This document shows positions 16,045 through 23,549 of a stretch of DNA of 28,768 nt, one piece after another (within the stretch, counting starts at the first letter, position 1; each line of letters begins with the position of its first letter). Made by a program: the position numbers and the translations under genes. The stretch is taken from the NCBI GenBank assembly GCA_016793585.1, contig JAEUJR010000680.1, positions 1 through 28,768 of the forward strand. The letters run 5' to 3'. The DNA comes from Archangium sp. (lineage in GTDB: Bacteria > Myxococcota > Myxococcia > Myxococcales > Myxococcaceae). Below the pieces are notes generated by a model. That model saw nothing but the letters and a program-made list of their open reading frames with translations, did no database searches and had not been told where the DNA came from.

Positions 16045-16488
16045 GTGACGACGCCCCTTCAGACGCTCATCTCCACTGCGCGCGCGTCAGGCGACTGGAG
16101 GCCGGTGCTCGAGACGGTGCCCTACTTCCGCTTCATGGGCATCGGGCTCTCGGTGAAGCAGGGCAGGCTCACCGCGACGATGGCGTACGGCGAGCACCTC
16201 GTGGGCAACCCGACGCTGCCCGCACTGCACGGGGGCACACTGGGCGCGTTGCTCGAGGCGGTCGCGCAGTGCGAGCTGCTCTACCGCGCCGAGTCGGCCG
16301 TGCTGCCGAAGACCATCACCCTCACCATCGACTACCTGCGCTCGGGGAAACCCGTCGACACCTTCGCGGTGGCCGAGGTGCTCAAACACGGGCGGCGCGT
16401 GGCCACCGTGCAGGCGCGCGCGTTTCAAGACGACCCAACCACGCCCATCGCCGTCGCCACCGTGCACCTGCTCGTGCGCGCCGACTGA
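16045..16488 (+). CDS. PaaI-like hotdog-fold thioesterase
   Basis: A 147-residue single hotdog domain, expected to hydrolyse acyl-CoA thioesters in the cytoplasm. The active-site region has Asn55 and the HGG motif (62-64) at the start of the central helix (LHGGTLGALLEAVAQ), with Glu71 in the place where the family carries its acidic catalytic residue. The strands TITLTIDYLRSGKPVDTFAV and VATVQARAFQ complete the sheet. The start is GTG, six bases after GAGG. It is followed after four bases by the DUF1636 gene, so the two form an operon. Substrate chain length cannot be read from the sequence. Confidence 0.88.
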   Translation: MTTPLQTLISTARASGDWRPVLETVPYFRFMGIGLSVKQGRLTATMAYGEHLVGNPTLPALHGGTLGALLEAVAQCELLYRAESAVLPKTITLTIDYLRSGKPVDTFAVAEVLKHGRRVATVQARAFQDDPTTPIAVATVHLLVRAD

Positions 16489-16492
16489 CGTC

Positions 16493-16804
16493 ATGCCTCG
16501 ACCCACGCTCACCATCTGCACCGGCTGTGATGGCGGCGAGGCGCTGTACGAGCGCGTTCGCAAGCTGCGCAAAACGAGCGGGCTCAAAGAAGTCTTCAAG
16601 GTCGACGAGACGCGCTGTCTGCACCTGTGCAGCTGGCCCTGCAACGCGCAGCTCGAGGGCAAGAAGCGCTCGACGTACGTGCGCAGCGAGCTCGACCCGA
16701 AGCGTGACGTCGAGGCGTTGGTGCAGGCGGCGTGTGACTACGCGGCGCTGTCGCCGGGCCAGGAGCTCTCGGAGCTGAAGCTGCCCGGCTCGTCGCTGGA
16801 GTGA
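16493..16804 (+). CDS. DUF1636-type metal-binding protein
   Basis: The 103-residue product has TICTGC near the N-terminus (Cys9, Cys12) and CLHLCSWPC at 42-50 (Cys42, Cys46, Cys50). This is the pattern of the DUF1636 family, small thioredoxin-fold proteins related to [2Fe-2S] ferredoxins. In other bacteria the family is often found near cobalt/cobalamin genes, but there are none here. A metal- or cluster-binding role is probable from the cysteines; the physiological function is unknown. It shares an operon with the thioesterase and converges on the gene ending at 16808. Confidence 0.82.
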   Translation: MPRPTLTICTGCDGGEALYERVRKLRKTSGLKEVFKVDETRCLHLCSWPCNAQLEGKKRSTYVRSELDPKRDVEALVQAACDYAALSPGQELSELKLPGSSLE

Positions 16805-16807
16805 CGG

Positions 16808-17566
16808 TCACGCCGACCGGCCGACGATGCCGCGCTCGGGGTCGAGGCGCGACCACCAGTTCCCGCTCGTCACCGCGAAGGCTTCTCCACGGGCGTGCGC
16901 GTGCGAGTGACAGCGCAGGAAGAGCTGGTCGTTCGCCATCGCGACCGAGCTGATGAACACGGTCGAGAACGCGCCGGGTGTCATGCCGAGCGAGGGCGCC
17001 TGCAGGTCGAACGCGTCGAGTCGCCGCCCGTCGGCGCTGGCAATGATGGGCAGCGTCTGTTCGCGCGCGAACACGAACGCGGCGCCCGAAGACGCAGCGA
17101 ACGTGACGGTACCGACTCGCAGCGGGCCGTGCGCAAACGCGGCGACGTGCTCCCAGACGTCAATCGGCCTCGCGCCCGCAGCCCAGGTCACCCGAACGCC
17201 GCCAACCTCGAAGGAAGAGCCGTATTGAATGCGAGGCCCGTGAACGGGCGTCGAGGTGAGCGGCTCGAAAGGAATCGCGCGCCAGGCGGCGGCGAGCGTG
17301 GCGTCGGCGAGGCGGCGCTTCTCGAGTGAAGGAACCGAGTGCACGTTCACGACGGTAGCGTCGATTTCGGCGGCCGCTTCGGCGCCGAGCGCTTTCACGG
17401 TTGCCTCCCGGAGCGCGCTGCCTGGCCACTCCGCGTGCGTCACCGTGTCGCTGCGCTCGTAGTCGTAGAGCGGGTGATAGCCCGTCTGGAGCCGCACCTC
17501 CCACGGGTCGACGTCGACGCGCGCGCGGTCAGCCTCACTCACGTCGCGCACCCAGTCGGTCTTCAT
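16808..17566 (-). CDS. uncharacterised 252-residue protein
   Basis: Starts at MKTDWVRDVSE, where the ATG overlaps the stop of the CBM48-like gene as TGATG, indicating translational coupling. No signal peptide or membrane segment. The N-terminal half contains YHPLYDYERSDTVTHAEW and a region on ATVVNVHSVPSLEKRRL. The C-terminal half is beta-like (GTVTFAASSGAAFVF, SLGMTPGAFSTVFISS) and ends with a His-rich stretch, LRCHSHAHARGEAF, which could bind metal. I do not recognise the family. Its close coupling to a secreted carbohydrate-binding-like lipoprotein is the only functional hint. Confidence 0.75.
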   Translation of the reverse strand: MKTDWVRDVSEADRARVDVDPWEVRLQTGYHPLYDYERSDTVTHAEWPGSALREATVKALGAEAAAEIDATVVNVHSVPSLEKRRLADATLAAAWRAIPFEPLTSTPVHGPRIQYGSSFEVGGVRVTWAAGARPIDVWEHVAAFAHGPLRVGTVTFAASSGAAFVFAREQTLPIIASADGRRLDAFDLQAPSLGMTPGAFSTVFISSVAMANDQLFLRCHSHAHARGEAFAVTSGNWWSRLDPERGIVGRSA

Positions 17567-17961
17567 CACTGCGCCGTCGTGCAGGCCCACTTCGCACACG
17601 TCACGTTGCGCACGACGCTGTTGGTGTTGCCCTTACCGTCAGGCACCGACTGCGTATTCGCGGGGTCCAGAATCCACCGGGTGCCGTCGATGAAGTACTT
17701 GTACTGAACGGTCGCGCCCCACGGCACCTGCAGCGTCGCGCTCCAGGCGTCGTTGACGCGCTCCATGGCCACGCCGTCGCTCCAGCCAGCGTCACGAAAG
17801 TCGCCGCGCAGCTCGACCGAACGCTCCATGACGGCCTTCAGGGTGAACGCGATCGGGCACACGCGCTGGGCCGTGTCACAGGGCTCGACGGAGTTCGAGG
17901 TGACGTCGGGAATCGGCGTCAACGAGCACGAGATGATCAGCAGCAGCGGCAGCCAGCGCAT
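17566..17961 (-). CDS. lipoprotein with a CBM48/AMPK-type glycogen-binding-like domain
   Basis: A 131-residue lipoprotein: MRWLPLLLIISC with probable acylated Cys12. A single early-set beta-sandwich follows at about 41-117: VELRGDFRDAGWSDGVAMER, then WSATLQVPWGATVQYKYFIDGTRW and a DP-N motif. This is the typical order of the CBM48/AMPK-beta glycogen-binding domain (GDFN..W....M, ..G.y.YKF.VDG..W..DP). Two Cys at the end (TCAKWAC) may form a disulfide. The start at 17961 is preferred to an in-frame TTG 30 bases upstream because it gives the lipoprotein signal. The domain may bind an alpha-glucan or act only as a fold; no enzyme is attached. Confidence 0.85.
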   Translation of the reverse strand: MRWLPLLLIISCSLTPIPDVTSNSVEPCDTAQRVCPIAFTLKAVMERSVELRGDFRDAGWSDGVAMERVNDAWSATLQVPWGATVQYKYFIDGTRWILDPANTQSVPDGKGNTNSVVRNVTCAKWACTTAQ

Positions 17962-17964
17962 CGG

Positions 17965-17977
17965 AGAACCCGGTTCT
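17965..17977. repeat. AGAACC-c-GGTTCT palindrome at a translation start
   Basis: A 13-bp odd palindrome sits three bases before the ATG of the CBM48-like lipoprotein, where a ribosome-binding site would be expected but none is seen. It could be an operator or a small hairpin in the leader. Confidence 0.35.
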
Positions 17978-18021
17978 AGCAGGCCCTGCAATCGGGTGGA
18001 GCCAGGGCCGTTCTGTCCGGC

Positions 18022-18396
18022 ATGACCGACACGCTCACCAAGACCTGCCCTGCCTGCTTCACCGCCATCGACGCCAACGCGAGCCGTTGCCCGAAGTGTA
18101 CGCAGCGTCAGAGCGACGTCGTGCTGTCACGCGATGTGCCGGGCAAGGTCCTCGGGGGCGTGTGCTCGGCGCTCGCGCACCACTTCAACTGGGACGTGAC
18201 GGTGATGCGCGTCGTCTTCATCGCGAGCCTCGCGGTGACGGGCGGGCTGGCCTTCTGGGTGTACGTCGCGACGTGGCTGATGACGCCGTTCGGCCGTCAC
18301 GACCGGGCGCCGCTCGCGAAGTTCTTCGACTCGGTGGCGAACGTGTTCTCGAGCCCCGCCAATCAGCCGCAGCGCGTGCCGACCGAGACGCGCTGA
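18022..18396 (+). CDS. zinc-ribbon PspC-domain membrane protein
   Basis: A 124-residue protein with an N-terminal zinc ribbon (Cys9, Cys12, Cys23, Cys26: CPAC and CPKC) followed by a PspC domain (about 34-95). The domain shows LSRDVPGKVLGGVCSALAHHFNWD and then a membrane helix pair ending TWLMTPFG. PspC-domain proteins are inner-membrane components of envelope-stress responses, and myxobacteria have several stand-alone versions. The zinc ribbon could serve protein or nucleic-acid contact. The gene is alone on plus and converges on the Cys-rich lipoprotein nine bases away. Confidence 0.88.
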   Translation: MTDTLTKTCPACFTAIDANASRCPKCTQRQSDVVLSRDVPGKVLGGVCSALAHHFNWDVTVMRVVFIASLAVTGGLAFWVYVATWLMTPFGRHDRAPLAKFFDSVANVFSSPANQPQRVPTETR

Positions 18397-18404
18397 GGCG
18401 GACA

Positions 18405-20798
18405 TCACATCGCGCACCAGCCGAGGCTGTTCCGGTAGAGCCCGGCGCAGCAGTCAGCGGTCGACGACGCAGCGCCGAGGTGAGGCACGCAGGTGGTGCG
18501 GCAACGCTGAAGCTGGTTGCTCGCGTCAGAGCCGCAGACGGGCGCGTTCGAGCAGCACTCCGACCGCGCGCTGCAGGTGGTGCCGACCGACTTGCACGTG
18601 GGCGGCACGGCGCACGTCCCCGACGCGTTGCACGTCAGGCCGCTGCAACAGCTCGTTGAACCGCCGCACGAACCACCGGTTCCCACGCACGGCGGCACGC
18701 ACACGCCTGACGAGCTGCGCACCAGGCCTGAGCAGCACTCCGACGCGCTCCGGGCCGCCACGCCGTTCGCAGCGCAGGTGGTGCGGCAGGCCAGCGTGGT
18801 ACTCGTCGAGCTGCCGACACAGAAGGGCGCACTCGAGCAGCACGGCGTCGTCGCACTGCCGCACGCAACGCCCGATGACAGGCAGGCCGGCGCGACGCCA
18901 CAGAAGCCCGACAGACACGAGAGCCCGTTGCAGCACGGACTCGCGCTCGAGCACGAATCTCCGTTCAGCCGGCACGTCGATGGCGCCGCACAGGTGCCCG
19001 CGTTGCAGCTGAGGCCGCTGCAGCACGGCGACGCCGAGGAACACGCCTGCCCCGAGCTGCGACAGACGGGCGCGCTCGCACAGACGCCGCTCGAGCAGCT
19101 GAGCCCGCTGCAGCACGGCGACGTGGTCGAACACGACTGACCCGAGCTGCGACACACCGGCCCGCTCGAGCAGACCCCGCCGTTGCACGACAGCCCTGAA
19201 CAACACTGGGTGGACGAGGTGCAGCTGTCACCCGAGGGAAGGCACGACGTGGGGTAGCGGCACTGGCCCGAGATGCAGGCGAGACCGCTCGAGGTGCAGC
19301 ACGGCGACGACGCGGAGCACGCTGCGTACAGCTGCCCGCACCCCGTCTGCGCTGTCTGGCACAGGCCGTTCGCGTTGCAGGTCAAACCCGCACAGCACTC
19401 GTCTCCGAAGATGCAGCCGCTGCCCGCACCGCCGCACGAACCGGCCGAGCAGCGACCGAGCGAGCAGATGTTTCCCGAGCAGCAGTCGCCGTGCGAGCTG
19501 CAGGTGCCGTTGGTGGGCGTGCACGAACTGCTCCCAGTGCACACGCCATTGGTGCAGAGCAGTGGACTGACGCAGTCGCTGTGCGTGGTGCAGCGCACAC
19601 CCGCGGGCCCGGGCGTTGACTGACAGGTCGCAGGCGCACCGGCGCTCGTGCCGCGGCAGTAATTCATGCCGCTGCAGCATTGCGTGTACGAGGTGCAGCT
19701 TTGTCCCGCGCAGGTGCCGCCACTGCAGTCGTCGGGAATCCACACCCAGCTGCCAGTCGACGCGGCGCAAGCGCCGTCGTTCGAGCCCGTCGCCGTCCCC
19801 GTGCGGCAGCTCCCGTTGCACCAGCCGCAGTTGTTGGCCGCGGTGCACGTGCCGCACGCGGTGTTGGCTGCACAGGGGTCGGCCACTCCGCCGCCGGTCG
19901 CGCTCCCGCCGCCGGCTGCGCCGCCACCGAGTGGACCCGTGCTGCAGACGCCGCCGAGACACGAGAGCCCCGCGCAGCAATCACTCGACGCAGTGCAGGC
20001 GACCTGGTCGGCACCGCACGAGGCCCGGCAGCGCGTCGCGGAAGCTCCAGGAGAGCCTCGACAGAAGGGATAGCCCGAGCAGCAGCCGCCGTTCGTGAAC
20101 CCCGAAGTACACGCATCTCCCGACGCGCAGACCGCCGAACCTCCACCAGCTGCGCCTCCACCAGCTGCGCCTCCACCAGCTGCGCCTCCACCAATCGCAC
20201 CGCCACCAGCTGCACCGCCACCAATCGCGGCGCCACCGGCGACCCCACCAGCGAGGCCACCTGCCGTCGAACCACCGGCGCTCGCCCTGCCGCCAGCCGA
20301 CCCGCCGCCCATCGCGTTGCCGCCTGCGCTCGCACCGCCACCCGAGACGAACCCGCCTGCCGTCGCCGTGCCTCCAGCGCTCGCGACACCGCCAGCCGTT
20401 CCACCTCCAGCCGAGCCGCCGCCTGAAGCGCTCATCACACAGCTGCCATTCACGCAGCGCTCACCAGCACCACACACGTCACACGCGAGGCCGTTCTTCC
20501 CGCACGCCGCGGCGTCGGAGCCACCGACACACCCGTTCGCACCCTGACAGCCGAAGCACCCGCTGGCACGACACGCGCCCTGCAGGCAGCTCGACGCCAC
20601 ATCACAACGCACGCACGCCGCGCCACCGAGACCGCACGACTCCGAGAGCACGCCCGCCAGGCAGGCGCCGTTCGAGTCGCAGCAGCCTCCGCAGTTGGCT
20701 GGGCTACACTCGGTCGCACGCACCACGCCGCAGGCAGAGAGGCCCAGCGACAACACCAGCAGAGCCAGCGTGCGCAGAGAAGTCGGAAAGGTCGCCAT
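18405..20798 (-). CDS. 797-residue Cys-rich repeat lipoprotein
   Basis: The ATG two codons after a GTG gives MATFPTSLRTLALLVLSLGL followed by SAC, a lipoprotein signal. The mature part has an N-terminal Cys cluster (CGGCCD; CFGCQGANGC), then a stalk of about 100 residues of GGG/Ala/Ser. After that comes a long array of disulfide modules with the pattern C-x(3)-G-x(2)-C-x(5)-CC-x-G-L-x-C-x(3)-G-x-C. I count 16 CC pairs. A PSI-like module (CGTCTAANNCGWCNGSC) interrupts the array. The protein is surface or periplasmic, certainly disulfide-dependent, and could be an adhesin, scaffold or stalked structural protein; no catalytic motif is present. The array units differ enough to be old duplications, while the Gly-stalk DNA repeats are nearly perfect and recent. 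Confidence 0.88.
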   Translation of the reverse strand: MATFPTSLRTLALLVLSLGLSACGVVRATECSPANCGGCCDSNGACLAGVLSESCGLGGAACVRCDVASSCLQGACRASGCFGCQGANGCVGGSDAAACGKNGLACDVCGAGERCVNGSCVMSASGGGSAGGGTAGGVASAGGTATAGGFVSGGGASAGGNAMGGGSAGGRASAGGSTAGGLAGGVAGGAAIGGGAAGGGAIGGGAAGGGAAGGGAAGGGSAVCASGDACTSGFTNGGCCSGYPFCRGSPGASATRCRASCGADQVACTASSDCCAGLSCLGGVCSTGPLGGGAAGGGSATGGGVADPCAANTACGTCTAANNCGWCNGSCRTGTATGSNDGACAASTGSWVWIPDDCSGGTCAGQSCTSYTQCCSGMNYCRGTSAGAPATCQSTPGPAGVRCTTHSDCVSPLLCTNGVCTGSSSCTPTNGTCSSHGDCCSGNICSLGRCSAGSCGGAGSGCIFGDECCAGLTCNANGLCQTAQTGCGQLYAACSASSPCCTSSGLACISGQCRYPTSCLPSGDSCTSSTQCCSGLSCNGGVCSSGPVCRSSGQSCSTTSPCCSGLSCSSGVCASAPVCRSSGQACSSASPCCSGLSCNAGTCAAPSTCRLNGDSCSSASPCCNGLSCLSGFCGVAPACLSSGVACGSATTPCCSSAPFCVGSSTSTTLACRTTCAANGVAARSASECCSGLVRSSSGVCVPPCVGTGGSCGGSTSCCSGLTCNASGTCAVPPTCKSVGTTCSARSECCSNAPVCGSDASNQLQRCRTTCVPHLGAASSTADCCAGLYRNSLGWCAM
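20141..20230 (-). repeat. six 15-bp tandem copies coding the Gly stalk
   Basis: The unit ctccaccagctgcgc (plus-strand reading) occurs three times perfectly, then three times with small changes, coding GGGAA/GGGAI pentapeptides in the stalk of the Cys-rich lipoprotein. A multiple of three, so copy number can vary in frame. Confidence 0.85.
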
Positions 20799-20825
20799 GC
20801 CCACAGACGGCTCGAGGCGACCGAT

Positions 20826-20893
20826 GTCTCACGGCCGCCCAACCGCCTGATTCCACGCAGCCTTCACGGCCTTCTGGGCGGCGGACCTGAGAC
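20826..20893. repeat. long-loop inverted repeat between divergent genes
   Basis: GTCTCA-cg-GCCGCCC (20826-20840) pairs with GGGCGGC-N5-TGAGAC (20876-20893) around a 35-base loop. It lies in the 155-bp gap between the divergent Cys-rich lipoprotein and the small secreted protein. It could be a paired operator or a cruciform; the ATG of the plus gene is 60 bp away. Not enough to assign a role. Confidence 0.25.
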
Positions 20894-20953
20894 GAGTTCG
20901 CGCTGCGCTCGTCCTCTTGGGGAGACACCAACTTCAACAAGGCGAAACAGCCA

Positions 20954-21241
20954 ATGCTCCATCGTCCCGTCCTTCTGCTGACAATGATGCTCTTGAATGT
21001 GGCAACCGCCTGCACCGCAGCTCAACGGGTCGTGAAGATCGTCGGTCCGGATGGATCGGACGACCTCCTGGTCTCATGCTACTCGATGAACAACTGCTAC
21101 TCCGACGCGCGAGAGGCCTGTGGGGGCCCGTACCAAATCATCAGCACAACATCGCAAGTGGCCACAACGTTGGGTCAGGTTGATACCAAGACGACACTGT
21201 TGGTGAAGTGCGCGAACGAGGCAGCCAGGGCGTCGAACTGA
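20954..21241 (+). CDS. small secreted Cys-containing protein
   Basis: A 95-residue protein with a signal (MLHRPVLLLTMMLLNVATAC, possibly a lipoprotein although the -3 residue is Ala rather than Leu). A short domain with VSCYSMNNCYSDAREACGG-PYQIIS and a closing TTLLVKC follows. This C..C(Y)..A...C-G-G-Y..I pattern is shared by many small bacterial lipoproteins of unknown function. A purine-rich AAGGCG precedes the ATG by about ten bases. Base composition is slightly lower in GC than its neighbours, which may mean recent arrival. It leads a plus-strand run but overlaps the next open reading by 34 bases. Confidence 0.7.
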   Translation: MLHRPVLLLTMMLLNVATACTAAQRVVKIVGPDGSDDLLVSCYSMNNCYSDAREACGGPYQIISTTSQVATTLGQVDTKTTLLVKCANEAARASN

Positions 21242-21714
21242 TCGACCGTCGTGGTCTCTTCCAGGTCCTCGAGAATGAAGGGTTCAGCCTGGTGACCAGA
21301 CGTCGCGCCATCTTTCTGCAGCAGAACCAACGTGAGGCGCGTTCGTCACTCAAGCGGCTCGGCGTTTCAGTCGAGGTGCTCGCGGCGACGAGGCAATTCA
21401 CCGCCTTCGCACCACCGGGTGGCTTCACGGTGCCAGCGTTGCTCGAGCTGCTCTGGGCCGACTTGTACGAGGGAACGAGCGACGACCACGGCCTTCGAGT
21501 TCAGTTTCACACTCCCGAGTGCTGTGGTCGAACACGTGCCAAACTCACGTCATGTCAGAGCGAGCCACGCGCGCGAACGTGCTGGTTGACCCAGGCAGCA
21601 TCGAGTCGAACGTCTCCCCCGACGGCTCCGAACGTGCCGACCTGTTCAGAATTGGCGACTCCTGGTCTCGCTCGAACCACTTCGCCTTCGCGGGCGGGCT
21701 CAGAATGGACGTGA
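21208..21714 (+). pseudogene. doubtful or broken gene between the secreted protein and the AraC regulator
   Basis: From a GTG at 21208 the reading gives about 95 residues with normal codon bias and a protein-like sequence (GLFQVLENEGFSLVTRRRAI, FTVPALLELLWADLYEG). From about 21500 the codon use deteriorates, Cys/Thr/Ser/Arg dominate, and the last 160 bases lie inside the well-supported start of the AraC-type gene. I read it as the N-terminal part of a gene whose end has been lost or shifted out of frame; a different plus frame stops at 21589. No family is recognised. A true overlapping gene is the less likely alternative. Confidence 0.4.
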
Positions 21715-22520
21715 GCACGAGCCGCTTCGAACCGGCCTTCTCGTTCGCGGTGGAGCAACCACCAGCCGAGCTCGAGTTCGTCGTGAGCAAAGGCGCGGCG
21801 GTGAGCGTGGAGTGCGGTGAGCTTCGGTACGAGCGCCTCGGCAACACCTTCGAAGTGGGAGCCTTCAAGGTGGCGCCCACCGGGAGCGAGGTGGGCCAGG
21901 CCGTGACCTTGTCGTTGCGGCCCGCGCTCCTGCTCCAGCTGCTGGGCGTCACCGAGCCGCCGCCATCCTTGCGCCAGGTGCTCGGTCACGATGGCCCTGC
22001 ACCCGCGGTGTCGCGCGCGATGACGCCGGCGCTCTTTCGTGGGCTCGAAGAGATTGCGAACGCTGACATCAAGGGCGTGTCGCGGCGCCTGTGGCATCAA
22101 GCCAAGAGCCTCGAGCTGCTCGGGTTGATGACTGACGAGCTCGAAGACGGAGCGCGCGGACTCCCGGCGAGGCTCACCGCGACCGACGTCGAGCGACTCG
22201 AGCGGCTTCGGCGCTCCCTCTTCGAGCGGCTCGAGCACACCCCGACGCACGCCGAGCTGGCCAGCGCCGTCGGGTTCAGTGAGACGAGGCTGAGGGTGGC
22301 CTTCAAGGCGCGCTTTGGGGCCTCGCTGTTCGCCTATCTTCGTCAGCTGCGAATGCAGGAGGCTCGAAGGCTGATTGTCGACGAGCACCTGAACGTCACC
22401 GAAGCCGCCCTGCGGGTGGGGTACTCGAACCCGAGCAAGTTCGCGGCCGCGTTTCGTCGCGAATTCGACACGAGCCCCTCTTCGGTCGGCCCTCGACCAG
22501 GCGCGGAGGAGGAGCCGTAG
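21552..22520 (+). CDS. AraC/XylS-family transcriptional regulator
   Basis: A 322-residue regulator with an N-terminal cupin-like sensing domain (about 40-150, from NHFAFAGGLRMDVSTSRFEP) and a C-terminal double helix-turn-helix (about 215-315). The marker segments are THAELASAVGFSETRLRVAF, then FKARFGASLFAYLRQLRMQE and ARRLIVDEHLNVTEAALRVG, with YSNPSKFAAAFRREF at the end. The upstream half of the sequence (21552-21708) has normal codon bias, which supports this start over the internal ATG at 21708. The regulator precedes a DUF4386 membrane protein and a lipoprotein hydrolase, which are plausible targets; the ligand is unknown. Confidence 0.9.
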   Translation: MSERATRANVLVDPGSIESNVSPDGSERADLFRIGDSWSRSNHFAFAGGLRMDVSTSRFEPAFSFAVEQPPAELEFVVSKGAAVSVECGELRYERLGNTFEVGAFKVAPTGSEVGQAVTLSLRPALLLQLLGVTEPPPSLRQVLGHDGPAPAVSRAMTPALFRGLEEIANADIKGVSRRLWHQAKSLELLGLMTDELEDGARGLPARLTATDVERLERLRRSLFERLEHTPTHAELASAVGFSETRLRVAFKARFGASLFAYLRQLRMQEARRLIVDEHLNVTEAALRVGYSNPSKFAAAFRREFDTSPSSVGPRPGAEEEP

Positions 22521-22590
22521 CTGCCGCGGAGCTGAATTCTGCTGGCGCGGAGCGGCCGTCAGGCAGAGCCGATGGTTTGAGGGCGCCACC

Positions 22591-23487
22591 ATGGCTACCC
22601 CTCGTCTCCGCCCTCTGCCGTTCTCGCTCGTTCTGCTGTCGTGTCTGCTGGCGGGCACCGCGGCAGCTGCCGAACCCGACACCACGCCGTCGACCATTCT
22701 CCTGCCGGTCGCCGACACGGTGACCGACACCTCGTCACCGTCGTCACCCTCGGCGAGCGAAGCGGCTGGCGAGCACCACCTCGTCGACGACGCGTCGAAC
22801 GACGAGCGCATGCGAAAGAAGCACCTCGCGCTGGCTGGCGGCATCTCATTTCTCTTGAGCGACTTCGCATCGTTCGGCGGTCTCGCGCTCCGTCAGCAGG
22901 TGTTGAAAGACCCGAACTACATCGTCGGTCAGGGCCCCGACCCCGCGCTGATGGTGAGCTGCCTGCTCGACCTGCTCGTCGCGTTCACGAACATCGGCAC
23001 CGCGGTGTCGCTGTACCCGCTGCTCAAGGACGAGAACGAAGGCGTGGCCATGGGCTACGTCGGGCTCCGAACGCTCGAGGCGGCCGTCATCACCGCCGGC
23101 GTCGTCAGCCTGCTCGCCATCTCGACGCTTCGGCAGCAGAACCAATCAGGCATGGCTGGAGACCCGACCGCGCTGGTCGCCACCGGGCGAGGGTTGACCG
23201 CCTTTCACAACGCGACGTTCTTGATGGGCCCGGGGTTCACGAGTGGTCTGAACACGGTCTTCGTCTCGGCGTTGCTCGCGAAGTCGAACCACGTTCCCAG
23301 GTGGATCGCGATTCTCGGGCTCATCGGAGGCCCCCTCGTCTTCGGCAGCGCGGCGGCCACGCTGACGGGTCTGCTCCCGCAGTACGCCGTGCTCCCTGCG
23401 CTGTTGGCGATTCCACAGTTCGTGTTCGAGGCCTCGCTCGCCAGCTATCTCATCTACAAGGGCGTGAGCCCGTCGGTTGCCTGGTGA
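22591..23487 (+). CDS. DUF4386-family membrane protein with an added signal and linker
   Basis: A 298-residue polytopic protein. The region after about residue 78 resembles the DUF4386 family: alternating helices including HLALAGGISFLLSDFASFGG, ALMVSCLLDLLVAFTNIGTA, GYVGLRTLEAAVITAGVVSL, and an end with PQFVFEASLASYLIYKG. Ahead of it, which is not usual for the family, is a typical signal peptide (residues 1-27) and a Ser/Thr/Pro/Asp-rich linker of about 45 residues. GAGGG lies seven bases before the ATG. It is 70 bp downstream of the AraC-type gene, in the same direction, and is followed by the lipoprotein hydrolase. Function of DUF4386 is unknown. Confidence 0.83.
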   Translation: MATPRLRPLPFSLVLLSCLLAGTAAAAEPDTTPSTILLPVADTVTDTSSPSSPSASEAAGEHHLVDDASNDERMRKKHLALAGGISFLLSDFASFGGLALRQQVLKDPNYIVGQGPDPALMVSCLLDLLVAFTNIGTAVSLYPLLKDENEGVAMGYVGLRTLEAAVITAGVVSLLAISTLRQQNQSGMAGDPTALVATGRGLTAFHNATFLMGPGFTSGLNTVFVSALLAKSNHVPRWIAILGLIGGPLVFGSAAATLTGLLPQYAVLPALLAIPQFVFEASLASYLIYKGVSPSVAW

Positions 23488-23549
23488 TGGGTGCGCAATC
23501 AAATCGACCGCGGCGCGTTGCTCCGGCACCTCGAATTCCTGGAGCGATG

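Noticed and set aside
20141..20230. Spaced short repeats that might be taken for a CRISPR array
   Set aside because: Contiguous 15-bp units without spacers, inside a coding Gly stalk and in frame.
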